DNA of 64,000 bases from Sulfuriferula sp. Lineage in GTDB: Bacteria > Pseudomonadota > Gammaproteobacteria > Burkholderiales > Sulfuriferulaceae. The notes beneath the pieces were generated by a model. It was not told the origin of the DNA, ran no database searches, and worked only from the letters and a program-made list of their open reading frames with translations. Below are positions 53,479 to 62,571 of the stretch, in pieces; position 1 is the stretch's first letter, and every line of letters starts with the position of its first letter. The position numbers and the translations under genes were made by a program. The stretch is from contig JARLJL010000022.1 of the NCBI GenBank assembly GCA_031291235.1, positions 186,001 to 250,000 of the forward strand, read 5' to 3'.

Positions 53479-54481
53479 TCCGATATTGTACGACGATTGG
53501 CACCCGGTAGCAGCTAGCGGACAAATTCAGGCTGGCCAGATACTGACAGCGCAGCTGATGGGCCAGGAGATTGCGCTGTGGCGCAGCGCCGACGGCGTCA
53601 TCCACGCCTGGGAGGATCGCTGCCCGCATCGCGGTACGCGCTTATCCATAGGCAGCATCGTCGCGGATCAGCTGGTGTGCGCATATCACGGCTGGCGTTT
53701 CAATTCCGGCGGCAGTTGCACCCATATCCCTGCCCAGCCGGAGTGGACGCCCGCCAAATCGGCCTGCGCCAAGGTGTATTCGGCAGTTGAGCGCTACGGT
53801 CTGGTATGGGTGTGTCTGGGTGTGCCTGCAGCGGCATTATTGCCGTTTCCCGAATACGACGATCCCAATCTGCGCAAGGTATTATGCGGTCCTTACCGGG
53901 TCGAGACCAGCGCGCCGCGCATCGTGGAAAATTTCCTCGATATGGGCCATTTCTCTTTCGTGCACGACGGCATACTGGGCGAACCAACGCATACGGCCGT
54001 ACGCGATTACAAGGTCGACGCCTGGGTCGACGAGACTGGCGAGGCCGGTATACTCGCCACCCAATGCGTATTCTGGCAGCCGCAGACCAACAGCCTTGCC
54101 CACGGCGGCAGCGAAGTGGAATACACCTATCGCGTGGTTCGTCCGCTAACCGCCATACTGACCAAATTGCCGCAAATGCAACAGACGTTCCGCGAGGCGA
54201 TCAGCCTGCATGTGCAACCGCTGGATGAAGCATCCAGCCAGGTATGGATAGTGCTGGCGATGACCAATTTCGTGCAGAGCGAGCAGGAATTGCGCGATTT
54301 CCAGGACCGGATATTCCTGCAGGATAAACCTATTCTGGAAAATCAGCTCCCGCGCCGTTTGCCGCTGGCCGCAAATCGCGAAGTGTCGATAGCAGCCGAC
54401 AAATTGTCGGTGTTCTATCGCCGTTATCTAACTCAAAAAAATCTGCGCTACGGCGTAATTACCGCGGAACAACATGCATGA
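53471..54481 (+). CDS. Rieske non-haem iron oxygenase, HpxD-like alpha subunit
   Basis: The protein has 336 residues. The Rieske cluster motifs are CPHRGTRLSIG and CAYHGWRF (C-x-H...C-x2-H, ~46-70); the mononuclear iron site is ENFLDMGHFSFVH (bridging Asp, two His), with a third Asp expected later. Length and context match HpxD, the oxygenase linked to urate oxidation in Klebsiella, and also purine N-demethylases (NdmA/B). No cognate reductase gene is in the window. It overlaps guaD and the 8-oxoguanine deaminase gene, so it must work within purine breakdown. Confidence 0.82.
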   Translation: MLDPILYDDWHPVAASGQIQAGQILTAQLMGQEIALWRSADGVIHAWEDRCPHRGTRLSIGSIVADQLVCAYHGWRFNSGGSCTHIPAQPEWTPAKSACAKVYSAVERYGLVWVCLGVPAAALLPFPEYDDPNLRKVLCGPYRVETSAPRIVENFLDMGHFSFVHDGILGEPTHTAVRDYKVDAWVDETGEAGILATQCVFWQPQTNSLAHGGSEVEYTYRVVRPLTAILTKLPQMQQTFREAISLHVQPLDEASSQVWIVLAMTNFVQSEQELRDFQDRIFLQDKPILENQLPRRLPLAANREVSIAADKLSVFYRRYLTQKNLRYGVITAEQHA

Positions 54482-55887
54482 ACCGAATTCTGATTGACGA
54501 CGCCGACATTGTGGTAACCATGAACGCCCAGCGTGAAGAACTGCCGCGCACCAGCGTGCTGGTAGAGGGCAATACCATCGTCAAGGTCGATACCGCCACG
54601 CGCATGGATGCATGGATAGCGCAGGATCCGGCGCAGCGCCGTCCGCACCGTATTATCAACGCCAGCGGCTGCGTGGTGACGCCGGGGCTGGTGAATTGTC
54701 ACCATCACCTGTATCAGACGCTCACGCGTAGCATCGGCACCGGGCAGGGCAAGGTATTGTTCGACTGGCTGAAAATGCTGTATCCGGTGTGGGCGGAAAT
54801 GGATGCCGAGGCGATTCATGTCAGCACCCAGATCGGGCTGGCGGAGTTGTTGTTGTCAGGAGCGACGACGGTTGCCGACCATTTGTATCTGTTCCCCAAC
54901 GGTACCCGGCTGGACGATGAAATCGCCGCCGCGCAGGAAATGGGCGTGCGTTTTCATCCCACCCGCGGCAGCATGAGTCTGGGCGAAAGCAAGGGCGGGC
55001 TGCCGCCGGACCGGGTGGTGGAAGACGAAGCGGCGATACTGGCGGATAGCCAGCGCATCATCGAGACTTATCACGATGATGCGCCGCATTCCATGCTGCG
55101 TATCGGTCTGGCGCCATGCTCGCCGTTCAGCGTGAGCGGCGACCTTATGCGCGAGAGCGCGCGGCTGGCGCGGACTTATCAGCGCGTCGGTCTGCATACG
55201 CATCTCGCAGAAACGCTGGACGAAGACCGTTTCTGTCTGGAAAAATTCGGCAAGCGTCCGCTGGATTATGCCGAATCGGTGGAGTGGATGGGCGACGATG
55301 TCTGGTTCGCGCATATGGTGCACCCCAGCGATTCGGATATCGACCGGCTCGCGCATCATTGCAGCGGCGTGTGCCACTGCGCGACCAGCAACATGATACT
55401 GGCTTCCGGCATCGCCCCGGTGCGGCGCATGCTGGATCGCGGCGTGCGCGTCGGGCTGGGCGTGGACGGTTCGGCCAGCAACGACGGCAACCATATGCTG
55501 GGCGAGGCGCGTCAGGCCATGCTGTTGCAGCGCGTGGGCTGGCCCGGTTTCGAGTCGCGTGCCGATCGTTTCTCCGCCCGCGAAGCGCTGGAGCTGGCGA
55601 CGCTGGGCGGCGCGCGGGTATTGCAGCGCGACGATATCGGCAGTCTCGAAGCCGGCAAAGCTGCGGATCTGGTGGCTTTTCGGGTAGACGATTTGGGGCA
55701 TGCCGGTGCGCTGGGTGATCCGGTTGCAGCACTGATGACGTGCGCGCCCGCACAGGCATGGCTGTCGATAATCAATGGTAGCGTCGTCGTGGAAAACAAT
55801 GTGCTGCTCGGTGTGGATTTGCCGGCATTGATTCGCCGCCACAATGCTGCCAGTATGGGCATGCTGAAAAGAGCGGGCCTGGTTTGA
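54478..55887 (+). CDS. 8-Oxoguanine deaminase-like amidohydrolase
   Basis: The protein has 469 residues of the AtzB/TrzN amidohydrolase branch. Metal motifs are LVNCHHHLYQTLTRS (HxH), GLHTHLAETLDED (His, Glu), AHMVHPSD and GVDGSASNDG (Asp). The RGSMSLGESKGGLPPD block is typical of bacterial 8-oxoguanine deaminases, which give urate directly and feed PuuD. Isocytosine and related oxidised bases are other possible substrates. Often mis-annotated as hydroxyatrazine hydrolase. Confidence 0.85.
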   Translation: MNRILIDDADIVVTMNAQREELPRTSVLVEGNTIVKVDTATRMDAWIAQDPAQRRPHRIINASGCVVTPGLVNCHHHLYQTLTRSIGTGQGKVLFDWLKMLYPVWAEMDAEAIHVSTQIGLAELLLSGATTVADHLYLFPNGTRLDDEIAAAQEMGVRFHPTRGSMSLGESKGGLPPDRVVEDEAAILADSQRIIETYHDDAPHSMLRIGLAPCSPFSVSGDLMRESARLARTYQRVGLHTHLAETLDEDRFCLEKFGKRPLDYAESVEWMGDDVWFAHMVHPSDSDIDRLAHHCSGVCHCATSNMILASGIAPVRRMLDRGVRVGLGVDGSASNDGNHMLGEARQAMLLQRVGWPGFESRADRFSAREALELATLGGARVLQRDDIGSLEAGKAADLVAFRVDDLGHAGALGDPVAALMTCAPAQAWLSIINGSVVVENNVLLGVDLPALIRRHNAASMGMLKRAGLV

Positions 55888-56783
55888 ATAGCGTGGATGA
55901 TCCGGCTGTCAGTTTGCTTGCAGAGCGGCAGGCTACGGCCGACCGACCGGTGAGAACCGCGGGCTGGGATGCCTTGCTCAGTCTGGGTTACGAGCAGGTG
56001 CAGGATAAAACCGTACTCGCGCATCGCCAGCATCACGGCCCGCTGGTAGTGCAGAAAGCATTGTATCCGGAGGGTAACGCGGTTTGTCATACCATCGTGC
56101 TGCATCCGCCGGGCGGCATTGCCGGCGGCGATACGCTGGATATTCGCGCCCGGCTGGATGGCGGCAGCCATGCCTTGCTGACCTCGCCGGGGGCCGGTAA
56201 ATGGTATCGCTCGGGCGGCCATCATGCCAGCCAGCATCTGCGCTTTACGCTCGCCAAAGACAGCGTGCTGGAGTGGCTGCCTCAGGAAACCATATTGTTC
56301 GATGGCGCATCGGCGCGCATGAATATGGAGGTCGAACTGGAGCAGGGCGCGACGTTCATGGGTTGGGAGATACTCTGCTTCGGACGTGCCGCTTCGGGTG
56401 AGAAATTTGAACGGGGCCATCTCAGGCAGACTACGCGTATCAATCTGGCAGGCAAACCGGTCTGGCGCGAGTTCGGCGATTTGCGCGGCGGAGATCCGCT
56501 GATGCAATCTCCGGCGGGACTGGCAGGCTGTACGGTAAGCGGCACGTTGATCCTGGCAGGCAAGACTGTCCCTGCCGAGTTGCTGGAGGCCTGCCGCGAA
56601 ATCGCAGTGCGTGAAGAGGATGACGAACGTTGCGGGGTGACTGTGCTGCCCGATGTGTTGATTGCGCGTTATCTGGGACACAGATCGGAATCGGCCAGAC
56701 GTTATTTTGTGGCGTTATGGCAGGTGCTGCGGCCTTATGCCGTCAACCGCCAAGCGTCCATACCGCGCATCTGGAGAACATGA
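55884..56783 (+). CDS. ureD: Urease accessory protein UreD
   Basis: Chaperone that with UreF and UreG loads nickel into urease. The protein has 299 residues with VQKALYPEGNAVCHTIVLHPPGG split over ~45-65, LTSPGAGKWYRS, and LEWLPQETILFDGA motifs of UreD. The only start overlapping the upstream stop is TTG at 55884; a GTG at 55893 is an alternative. It leads ureDABCEFG in the usual proteobacterial order. Confidence 0.93.
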   Translation: MNSVDDPAVSLLAERQATADRPVRTAGWDALLSLGYEQVQDKTVLAHRQHHGPLVVQKALYPEGNAVCHTIVLHPPGGIAGGDTLDIRARLDGGSHALLTSPGAGKWYRSGGHHASQHLRFTLAKDSVLEWLPQETILFDGASARMNMEVELEQGATFMGWEILCFGRAASGEKFERGHLRQTTRINLAGKPVWREFGDLRGGDPLMQSPAGLAGCTVSGTLILAGKTVPAELLEACREIAVREEDDERCGVTVLPDVLIARYLGHRSESARRYFVALWQVLRPYAVNRQASIPRIWRT

Positions 56784-56834
56784 AGTATCAGTTTATTATT
56801 GTCGATTAACTTATTGAATTAAAATGAGGTGGAC

Positions 56835-57137
56835 ATGGAATTAACACCAAGGGAAAAGGACAAACTGCTGATTTTCACAGCAGCGCTACTGGCCGAGCGG
56901 CGTAAGGACAGGGGGCTGAAACTGAATTACCCGGAAGCGGTGGCCTATATTTCAGCCGCGATCATGGAAGGTGCGCGCGATGGCAAGACCGTGGCCGAAT
57001 TGATGGGCTACGGTACGACACTGCTGAAGCGCAGCGACGTCATGGAAGGCATCCCCGAAATGATCCCGGATATACAGGTGGAAGCCACCTTCCCCGACGG
57101 TACCAAGCTGGTCACCGTACATAACCCGATAGCGTGA
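56835..57137 (+). CDS. ureA: Urease gamma subunit
   Basis: Smallest urease subunit, exactly 100 residues as normal: [21 protein letters not shown] start, then [18 protein letters not shown] and ending VTVHNPIA. The ATG at 56835 follows GAGGTGGA. The 51 bp ahead of it are AT-rich but show no sigma-54 element, so it is probably expressed from upstream. Confidence 0.97.
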   Translation: MELTPREKDKLLIFTAALLAERRKDRGLKLNYPEAVAYISAAIMEGARDGKTVAELMGYGTTLLKRSDVMEGIPEMIPDIQVEATFPDGTKLVTVHNPIA

Positions 57138-57147
57138 GGAGATCATC

Positions 57148-57465
57148 ATGATACCTGGCGAACTGGAACCGATGGCAGGCGAAATCGAGCTGAATGCGGG
57201 CATGAAAACCTGCACGATCAGCGTTGCCAATACCGGCGACCGACCGATACAGGTGGGCTCGCACTACCATTTTTATGAAACCAATGCGGCCTTGGCATTC
57301 GACCGTGCAGCCGCTTACGGCTTTCGCCTGAATATTCCGGCCGGCACTGCGGTGCGCTTCGAGCCGGGTCAGGATCGCACCATAGAGCTGGTCGCCCTGG
57401 GCGGCGAACGCGTGGTGTACGGGTTTAATGCCCAAGTCAGCGGAAAATTGAAGGAGCAGCCATGA
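57148..57465 (+). CDS. ureB: Urease beta subunit
   Basis: The protein has 105 residues: [18 protein letters not shown] start, [15 protein letters not shown] and [15 protein letters not shown] are standard UreB motifs. It begins 10 bp after ureA and overlaps ureC by four bases. Confidence 0.97.
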   Translation: MIPGELEPMAGEIELNAGMKTCTISVANTGDRPIQVGSHYHFYETNAALAFDRAAAYGFRLNIPAGTAVRFEPGQDRTIELVALGGERVVYGFNAQVSGKLKEQP

Positions 57466-59168
57466 GTCTGAAAATCGGGCGAGCCGCCTATGCCGAGATG
57501 TATGGTCCCACCGTGGGCGACAGATTGCGTCTGGCCGACACCGAGCTGTGGATAGAGGTGGAAAAGGATTTCACCATTTACGGTGAGGAAGTCAAATTCG
57601 GCGGCGGCAAGGTTATCCGCGACGGCATGGGGCAAAGCCAGCGCACCTATGCCCATGTGGTTGATACCGTCATCACCAATGCGCTGATCGTGGATCACTG
57701 GGGCATCGTCAAGGCCGACATCGGCATCAAGACAGGGCGCATCGTGGGTATAGGCAAAGCGGGTAATCCGGATATCCAGTCCGGCGTCGACATCGTCATC
57801 GGCGCCAGCACCGAGATCATCGCCGGCGAAGGCATGATCGTTACCGCTGGCGGGATAGATTCGCACATCCATTTTATCTGCCCGCAACAGATCGAAGAGG
57901 CGCTGATGTCGGGCGTGACCACCATGCTCGGCGGCGGCACCGGCCCGGCCACCGGTACTAATGCCACCACTTGCACGCCGGGGCCGTGGTACATGCACCG
58001 CATGCTGCAGGCGGCGGATAGCTTTCCGATGAATCTGGGCTTTCTGGGCAAGGGTAATGCCAGCCTGCCGGAGCCGTTGCGCGAGCAGGTCGCTGCCGGC
58101 GCTATCGGTCTGAAATTGCATGAAGACTGGGGTACGACGCCGGCCGCCATCGATAACTGTCTGGCTGTTGCCGAGGAAATGGACGTGCAGGTTGCCATCC
58201 ATACCGACACGTTGAATGAATCCGGCTTTGTTGAAACCACGCTGGCGGCGTTCAAGGGCCGGGCTATCCACACCTATCATACCGAAGGCGCGGGCGGCGG
58301 CCACGCCCCCGACATCATCAAGGCTTGCGGCGAGCTCAATGTGCTGCCGTCGTCTACCAACCCGACGCGGCCGTACACGGTGAACACCATAGACGAGCAC
58401 CTCGACATGCTCATGGTGTGTCACCACCTCGACCCCAATATTGCCGAGGACGTGGCGTTTGCCGAATCGCGTATTCGCCGCGAAACCATCGCTGCTGAAG
58501 ATATTCTGCACGACCTCGGTGCGTTCAGCATGATCTCCAGCGATTCGCAGGCGATGGGGCGGGTGGGCGAAGTCATCATGCGTACCTGGCAGACCGCGCA
58601 CAAGATGAAAGTACAGCGCGGCGCGTTGCCGGAAGACCATGCCAAAAAGGACAACCAGCGGGTTAAACGCTACATCGCCAAATACACTATCAATCCCGCG
58701 ATTACTCACGGTATCGCCCATGAAGTCGGCTCGGTGGAAGTCGGTAAATTGGCCGATCTGGTATTGTGGCGGCCGGCATTTTTCGGCGTGAAGCCTTCGA
58801 TCATACTTAAGGGCGGCATGATCGCCGCCGCTGCGATGGGCGACCCCAACGCTTCTATTCCAACGCCACAGCCGGTGCATTACCGGCAGATGTTCGGCGC
58901 TTACGGCAAGGCCTGTACGGCGACCTCGGTGACGTTCGTGTCGGGGCTGGCTGCGCGCAGCGATCTGGCGACACAATTGGGGCTGGATAAACGGCTGGTG
59001 GCAGTGAGCGGCACGCGTACGGTGACCAAGAAAGACATGGTACACAACGCCTATATGCCGCGCATAGAAGTCGACCCCGAGACCTATGAAGTGCGCGCCG
59101 ACGGCGAGTTGCTGACGTGCGAGCCGGCAGACATTTTGCCGATGGCGCAACGCTATTTCCTGTTCTGA
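57462..59168 (+). CDS. ureC: Urease alpha subunit (catalytic)
   Basis: Hydrolyses urea to ammonia and carbamate at a dinickel site. The protein has 568 residues; visible sites are [11 protein letters not shown] (nickel His pair), [10 protein letters not shown] with the carbamylated Lys near 217, [26 protein letters not shown], and the flap with MVCHHLDP (catalytic His near 321). All are intact. It is the sink for urea from UrtABCDE, allantoicase and ureidoglycolate lyase. Confidence 0.98.
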   Translation: MSLKIGRAAYAEMYGPTVGDRLRLADTELWIEVEKDFTIYGEEVKFGGGKVIRDGMGQSQRTYAHVVDTVITNALIVDHWGIVKADIGIKTGRIVGIGKAGNPDIQSGVDIVIGASTEIIAGEGMIVTAGGIDSHIHFICPQQIEEALMSGVTTMLGGGTGPATGTNATTCTPGPWYMHRMLQAADSFPMNLGFLGKGNASLPEPLREQVAAGAIGLKLHEDWGTTPAAIDNCLAVAEEMDVQVAIHTDTLNESGFVETTLAAFKGRAIHTYHTEGAGGGHAPDIIKACGELNVLPSSTNPTRPYTVNTIDEHLDMLMVCHHLDPNIAEDVAFAESRIRRETIAAEDILHDLGAFSMISSDSQAMGRVGEVIMRTWQTAHKMKVQRGALPEDHAKKDNQRVKRYIAKYTINPAITHGIAHEVGSVEVGKLADLVLWRPAFFGVKPSIILKGGMIAAAAMGDPNASIPTPQPVHYRQMFGAYGKACTATSVTFVSGLAARSDLATQLGLDKRLVAVSGTRTVTKKDMVHNAYMPRIEVDPETYEVRADGELLTCEPADILPMAQRYFLF

Positions 59169-59173
59169 ACGCC

Positions 59174-59653
59174 ATGTTACTCGTTGAACAATTCTGTACG
59201 ACAACCGGGCCTGCCGACGAGGAGCTGGTGCTGCCGTTCGAACGCAGGCAAAAGAGCCGCTTGCGCACCCGTCTGGCATCCGGCGAGGAAATCGGCCTGT
59301 TTCTGCCGCGCGGCACCATATTGCGCGGCGGCGACCGGCTGCAGGGCAATGACGGCAGGGTAGTGCTGGTGGTTGCTGCCTCTGAGCCAAGTCTGCTGGT
59401 GACTGCGCCGACTGAGCGCGATCTGGCTCGCGCGGCTTATCATCTGGGCAACCGGCACGTACCGCTGCAAGTCGGCGACGGCTGGTTGCGGCTGGGTGCC
59501 GATTACGTGTTGAAAGACATGCTCGACGGGCTGGGCGTGCAGGTCAGCGAAGAGACGGCGCCGTTCGAACCGGAGGCCGGAGCCTATGGCGGGCATGTCC
59601 ACAATCACGGCGACGAGAGCGGGCATAAGGGCATCATTCATGAATTTGGCTGA
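59174..59653 (+). CDS. ureE: Urease accessory protein UreE (nickel metallochaperone)
   Basis: The protein has 159 residues: N-terminal peptide-binding domain with [20 protein letters not shown], metal-binding domain with [12 protein letters not shown] (His ligand) and [13 protein letters not shown], and a His-rich tail ([15 protein letters not shown]) that stores nickel. The ATG at 59174 follows the ureC stop by six bases. It overlaps ureF. Confidence 0.95.
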   Translation: MLLVEQFCTTTGPADEELVLPFERRQKSRLRTRLASGEEIGLFLPRGTILRGGDRLQGNDGRVVLVVAASEPSLLVTAPTERDLARAAYHLGNRHVPLQVGDGWLRLGADYVLKDMLDGLGVQVSEETAPFEPEAGAYGGHVHNHGDESGHKGIIHEFG

Positions 59654-60326
59654 TCTGTCGCTGGTCAGATTGCTGCAACTGGCGAGCCCGATGCTGCCGG
59701 TGGGGGCCTACAGCTATTCGCAAGGTCTGGAATGGGCTGTCGATCAGGGCATCGTCCACGACCGCGACTCGGCGCGCGTCTGGATAGGGGATGTGTTGCA
59801 ATTCAATGTGGCGCGTTTCGAGGCACCGCTGCTGTTGCGCATGTACCGGGCCTGGGAGCGCGATGACGTGGCGCAGCTGGCACACTGGAACGACGTGTTT
59901 TCCGTGTCGCGGGAGGCTGCCGAGCTGCGTGCCGAGTCAGCGCAGATGGGCTATTCCATGCGTCGGCTGATGCAGGAAATGGGCGGTTTCGACGCCGCAA
60001 AACTGACGCAGCTGACCGCAATCGAACCCTTGAGCTTTCCGGCTGCATTCAGTTGTGCGGCGGTGAGCTGGGAGATTCCGGCTGAAGCGACGGTGTCGGC
60101 CTATCTGTGGGCGTGGCTGGAAAATCAGGTCGGTGCAGCGATGAAAACCATACCCGTCGGACAGGTTGCCGGACAGCAGATTTTGTCCGGTCTCGCGGCG
60201 CGCCTGCCAGAGCTGACAGCTGCCGTCATGCAGTTGGCCGACGACGAAATCAGCAATTACGGGCCGATGTTCGCGATAGCGTGCAGCCGGCATGAAACCC
60301 AGTACAGCCGGCTGTTCAGGTCGTAG
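59640..60326 (+). CDS. ureF: Urease accessory protein UreF
   Basis: The protein has 228 all-helical residues acting as fidelity factor in the UreDFG complex. Motifs: [19 protein letters not shown] at the start, [16 protein letters not shown], and [24 protein letters not shown] at the end. The start at 59640 has AAGGG ahead and lies inside the ureE end. A 108-bp gap with an inverted repeat separates it from ureG. Confidence 0.95.
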   Translation: MNLADLSLVRLLQLASPMLPVGAYSYSQGLEWAVDQGIVHDRDSARVWIGDVLQFNVARFEAPLLLRMYRAWERDDVAQLAHWNDVFSVSREAAELRAESAQMGYSMRRLMQEMGGFDAAKLTQLTAIEPLSFPAAFSCAAVSWEIPAEATVSAYLWAWLENQVGAAMKTIPVGQVAGQQILSGLAARLPELTAAVMQLADDEISNYGPMFAIACSRHETQYSRLFRS

Positions 60327-60336
60327 AAAAGCGTTT

Positions 60337-60406
60337 GTCCGCGAACTACACGAAACACACGAAAAAACCCATCAATTTCGTGCCTTTTGTGTTTTTCGTG
60401 GATAAA
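60337..60406. repeat. Imperfect inverted repeat between ureF and ureG
   Basis: CACGAAACACACGAAAAAA (about 60349-60367) is echoed in reverse complement by TTCGTGCC, TTTTGTG and TTTTTCGTGG at 60377-60401. The arms surround a short AT-rich centre. It resembles small dispersed palindromic repeats of intergenic DNA in other bacteria; whether it recurs elsewhere in this genome cannot be seen here. Confidence 0.55.
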
Positions 60407-60434
60407 AGTTCTCTTAATTAAAAGGAAAATCGTA

Positions 60435-61049
60435 ATGAGCAACACTCAACCTCTGCGCGTCGGTATCGGCGGCCCGGTCGGTTCCGGCAAGACGGCATTG
60501 ACGCTGGCATTGTGCAAAAGCCTGCGCGATAAATATCAGCTCGGCGTCGTCACCAACGATATTTACACGCAAGAAGATGCGCAGTTTCTGGTGCGCAACG
60601 AAGCTTTGCTGCCCGACCGGATCATCGGGGTGGAAACCGGCGGCTGCCCGCATACGGCGATACGTGAGGATGCTTCGATCAACCTGGAAGCCGTCGCGCG
60701 GCTGTCGCGGAAATTTACCGATCTGGATATTATTTTTGTGGAGAGCGGCGGCGACAATCTGTCGGCGACGTTCAGTCCCGAACTGTCGGATCTGACGCTG
60801 TATGTGATCGACGTTGCCGCAGGCGACAAGATTCCGCGCAAGGGCGGGCCCGGTATTACCAAATCCGATCTGCTGGTGATCAATAAAATCGACTTGGCGC
60901 CCATGGTCGGCGCTTCGCTGGAAGTGATGGATCGCGATGCGACTAAAATGCGCGGCGAGCGTCCCTTCGTATTCAGCAATCTCAAGACCGGGCAGGGGCT
61001 GGACGACATCATCCGCTTCATCGAGCAAAAGGGTCTGTTAAAGGAGTAA
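60435..61049 (+). CDS. ureG: Urease accessory GTPase UreG
   Basis: GTPase driving nickel transfer. The protein has 204 residues: P-loop [14 protein letters not shown], metal-binding [16 protein letters not shown] (Cys-Pro-His), [15 protein letters not shown] and [11 protein letters not shown] (guanine base). The start with AAAGGA sits after the inverted repeat; upstream in-frame codons have no site. Confidence 0.97.
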   Translation: MSNTQPLRVGIGGPVGSGKTALTLALCKSLRDKYQLGVVTNDIYTQEDAQFLVRNEALLPDRIIGVETGGCPHTAIREDASINLEAVARLSRKFTDLDIIFVESGGDNLSATFSPELSDLTLYVIDVAAGDKIPRKGGPGITKSDLLVINKIDLAPMVGASLEVMDRDATKMRGERPFVFSNLKTGQGLDDIIRFIEQKGLLKE

Positions 61050-61058
61050 GCCGGCATC

Positions 61059-61892
61059 ATGCTATTCGATAGCCACACCGCCATGCCGGATAACTGGGCA
61101 GGCATGCTGATACTGGTATTCATGCTCGGCCTCAGGCACGGCATGGATCCGGATCATCTGGCGACCATAGACGGTATGGCGCGCGCCAATAGTGTCGTTC
61201 GCCCCATGCTGTCGCGCTGGGCCGGGCTGCTGTTTTCGCTCGGTCACGGCATGACGGTGATACTGGCTGCCGGCATGATCGGCTTGCTGGCCCAGCACTG
61301 GCAGGTGCCGGCATGGTTCGAGGCATTGGGTACCTGGATATCGATATTCTTTTTGCTGGCGCTGGGGTTGAGCAATCTCTACATGGTATTCCGCGCGCCG
61401 TCCGGCGAAGTTGTGCGTATGACGGGTATTAAAAGCAGGCTGTTCCGTTATCTGTTCGCCCGGCTGGAGCACCCCGGCTGGATGGTACTGGTCGGTGCGC
61501 TGTTTGCGTTGTCGTTCGACACCATGAGTCAGGTCGCCTTTTTTTCCATCAGCGCGCAGGCGCACGGCGGCGGGTTTGCATCGGTGCTGCTGGGGCTGGT
61601 ATTCATGGCTGGCATGATCGTGACCGACGGCCTCAATGGCTACTGGGTAGCCAGAATGATACTGCGCACGGACAGACTCGCGCTGATTTCCTCGCGTTTG
61701 CTGGGTTTGACGGTCGCCGGACTTAGTCTGGCGGTCGGTTTGCTGGCACTTGTCCGCACGCTGTTCCCGGAGCATGAATTACTTGCCAGCGTCAGCCCGC
61801 TGCAGCAGGGCATGGGCGTGATTGGCCTTGTTACGATCAGCTTTCTACTGGCGTTGCGGCTGTCCCGCAGTCGGCCGGTTTATCCGGTTTGA
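61059..61892 (+). CDS. NiCoT-type nickel (or cobalt) permease
   Basis: Inner-membrane protein of 277 residues with about eight helices. The helix II signature GLRHGMDPDHLATIDG (H-x4-D-H) and later FSLGHGMTVI and FALSFDTMSQVAFF are the NiCoT selectivity motifs. Located ten bases after ureG, it should import nickel for urease. Many proteobacterial urease clusters use HupE/UreJ instead. It closes the long operon. Confidence 0.87.
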   Translation: MLFDSHTAMPDNWAGMLILVFMLGLRHGMDPDHLATIDGMARANSVVRPMLSRWAGLLFSLGHGMTVILAAGMIGLLAQHWQVPAWFEALGTWISIFFLLALGLSNLYMVFRAPSGEVVRMTGIKSRLFRYLFARLEHPGWMVLVGALFALSFDTMSQVAFFSISAQAHGGGFASVLLGLVFMAGMIVTDGLNGYWVARMILRTDRLALISSRLLGLTVAGLSLAVGLLALVRTLFPEHELLASVSPLQQGMGVIGLVTISFLLALRLSRSRPVYPV

Positions 61893-62076
61893 ATAGCTGC
61901 TGTTTCGCAGTGCATCTGCATTTTTCAGGATCGTTGGCTGACACCAAATAGACCGGCCCTTTAATAGAGCATGGCTCCGTATTCCCGCACCAAATCAGGC
62001 AGCATTCTGCATGCCCAATTCCGTTCCCTCGTTGTCATACAGCTTTCAAATCCAGCTATACGTGAAATCCGCAGGC

Positions 62077-62091
62077 TGGCACTAATATTGC
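62077..62091 (+). promoter_or_regulatory. Sigma-54 promoter of glnK-amtB
   Basis: TGGCACTaataTTGC fits the sigma-54 pattern (one base off at position 7). Start expected near 62103. An NtrC-like element TGCTGTTTCGCAGTGCA lies at 61898-61914, 163 bp upstream. The 61893-62219 gap holds no gene. Confidence 0.75.
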
Positions 62092-62219
62092 TTTTTTGTT
62101 TCTCATAGATAAATTTAGATTCATATCTATTAACAGCGATGCGCTTTGCTGCATCATGCTTAAAGCCTGCTTGTTACCACCAGTTCGGTCATTTATCCCG
62201 ATTTCAGAGAGGAGAAACA

Positions 62220-62558
62220 ATGAAACTTGTAACAGCCATAATCAAGCCGTTCAAGCTTGAAGAAGCGCGCGATGCCTTATCCAATGTCGGTATTCAGGGA
62301 ATTACCGTTACGGAAGTCAAAGGATTCGGACGCCAGAAGGGACACACCGAGTTTTATCGCGGTGCAGAATATCTGGTGCAATTCGTCCCGAAAATAAAAA
62401 TCGAGATAGCCGTCACCGACGAGATGCTGACCGCAGTCCTCGAAATCATAGAAAACACCTGTAAAACCGGCTCGATAGGCGACGGCAAGATTTTCGTTTC
62501 CGATCTGGAGAAAGTAGTTCGCATTCGTACCGGCGAAACCGACATTGACGCACTTTAA
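62220..62558 (+). CDS. glnK: Nitrogen regulatory protein P-II (GlnK)
   Basis: Signals nitrogen status by uridylylation and binds AmtB. The protein has 112 residues starting MKLVTAIIKPFKLEEARDAL; the T-loop GAEYLVQFVPK contains the modified Tyr51, and the B- and C-loop motifs TGSIGDGKIFV and VVRIRTGE are intact. GAGAGGAGAAACA gives a strong ribosome site. Pairing with amtB argues for GlnK rather than GlnB. Confidence 0.95.
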   Translation: MKLVTAIIKPFKLEEARDALSNVGIQGITVTEVKGFGRQKGHTEFYRGAEYLVQFVPKIKIEIAVTDEMLTAVLEIIENTCKTGSIGDGKIFVSDLEKVVRIRTGETDIDAL

Positions 62559-62571
62559 AGGGAGCAGATAG

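Noticed and set aside
57369-59390. Long antisense open frame (about 670 codons) opposite ureB, ureC and ureE
   Set aside because: Mirror of highly conserved urease genes; residue make-up (excess Arg, His, Gln) and lack of any domain mark it as a codon-bias shadow.
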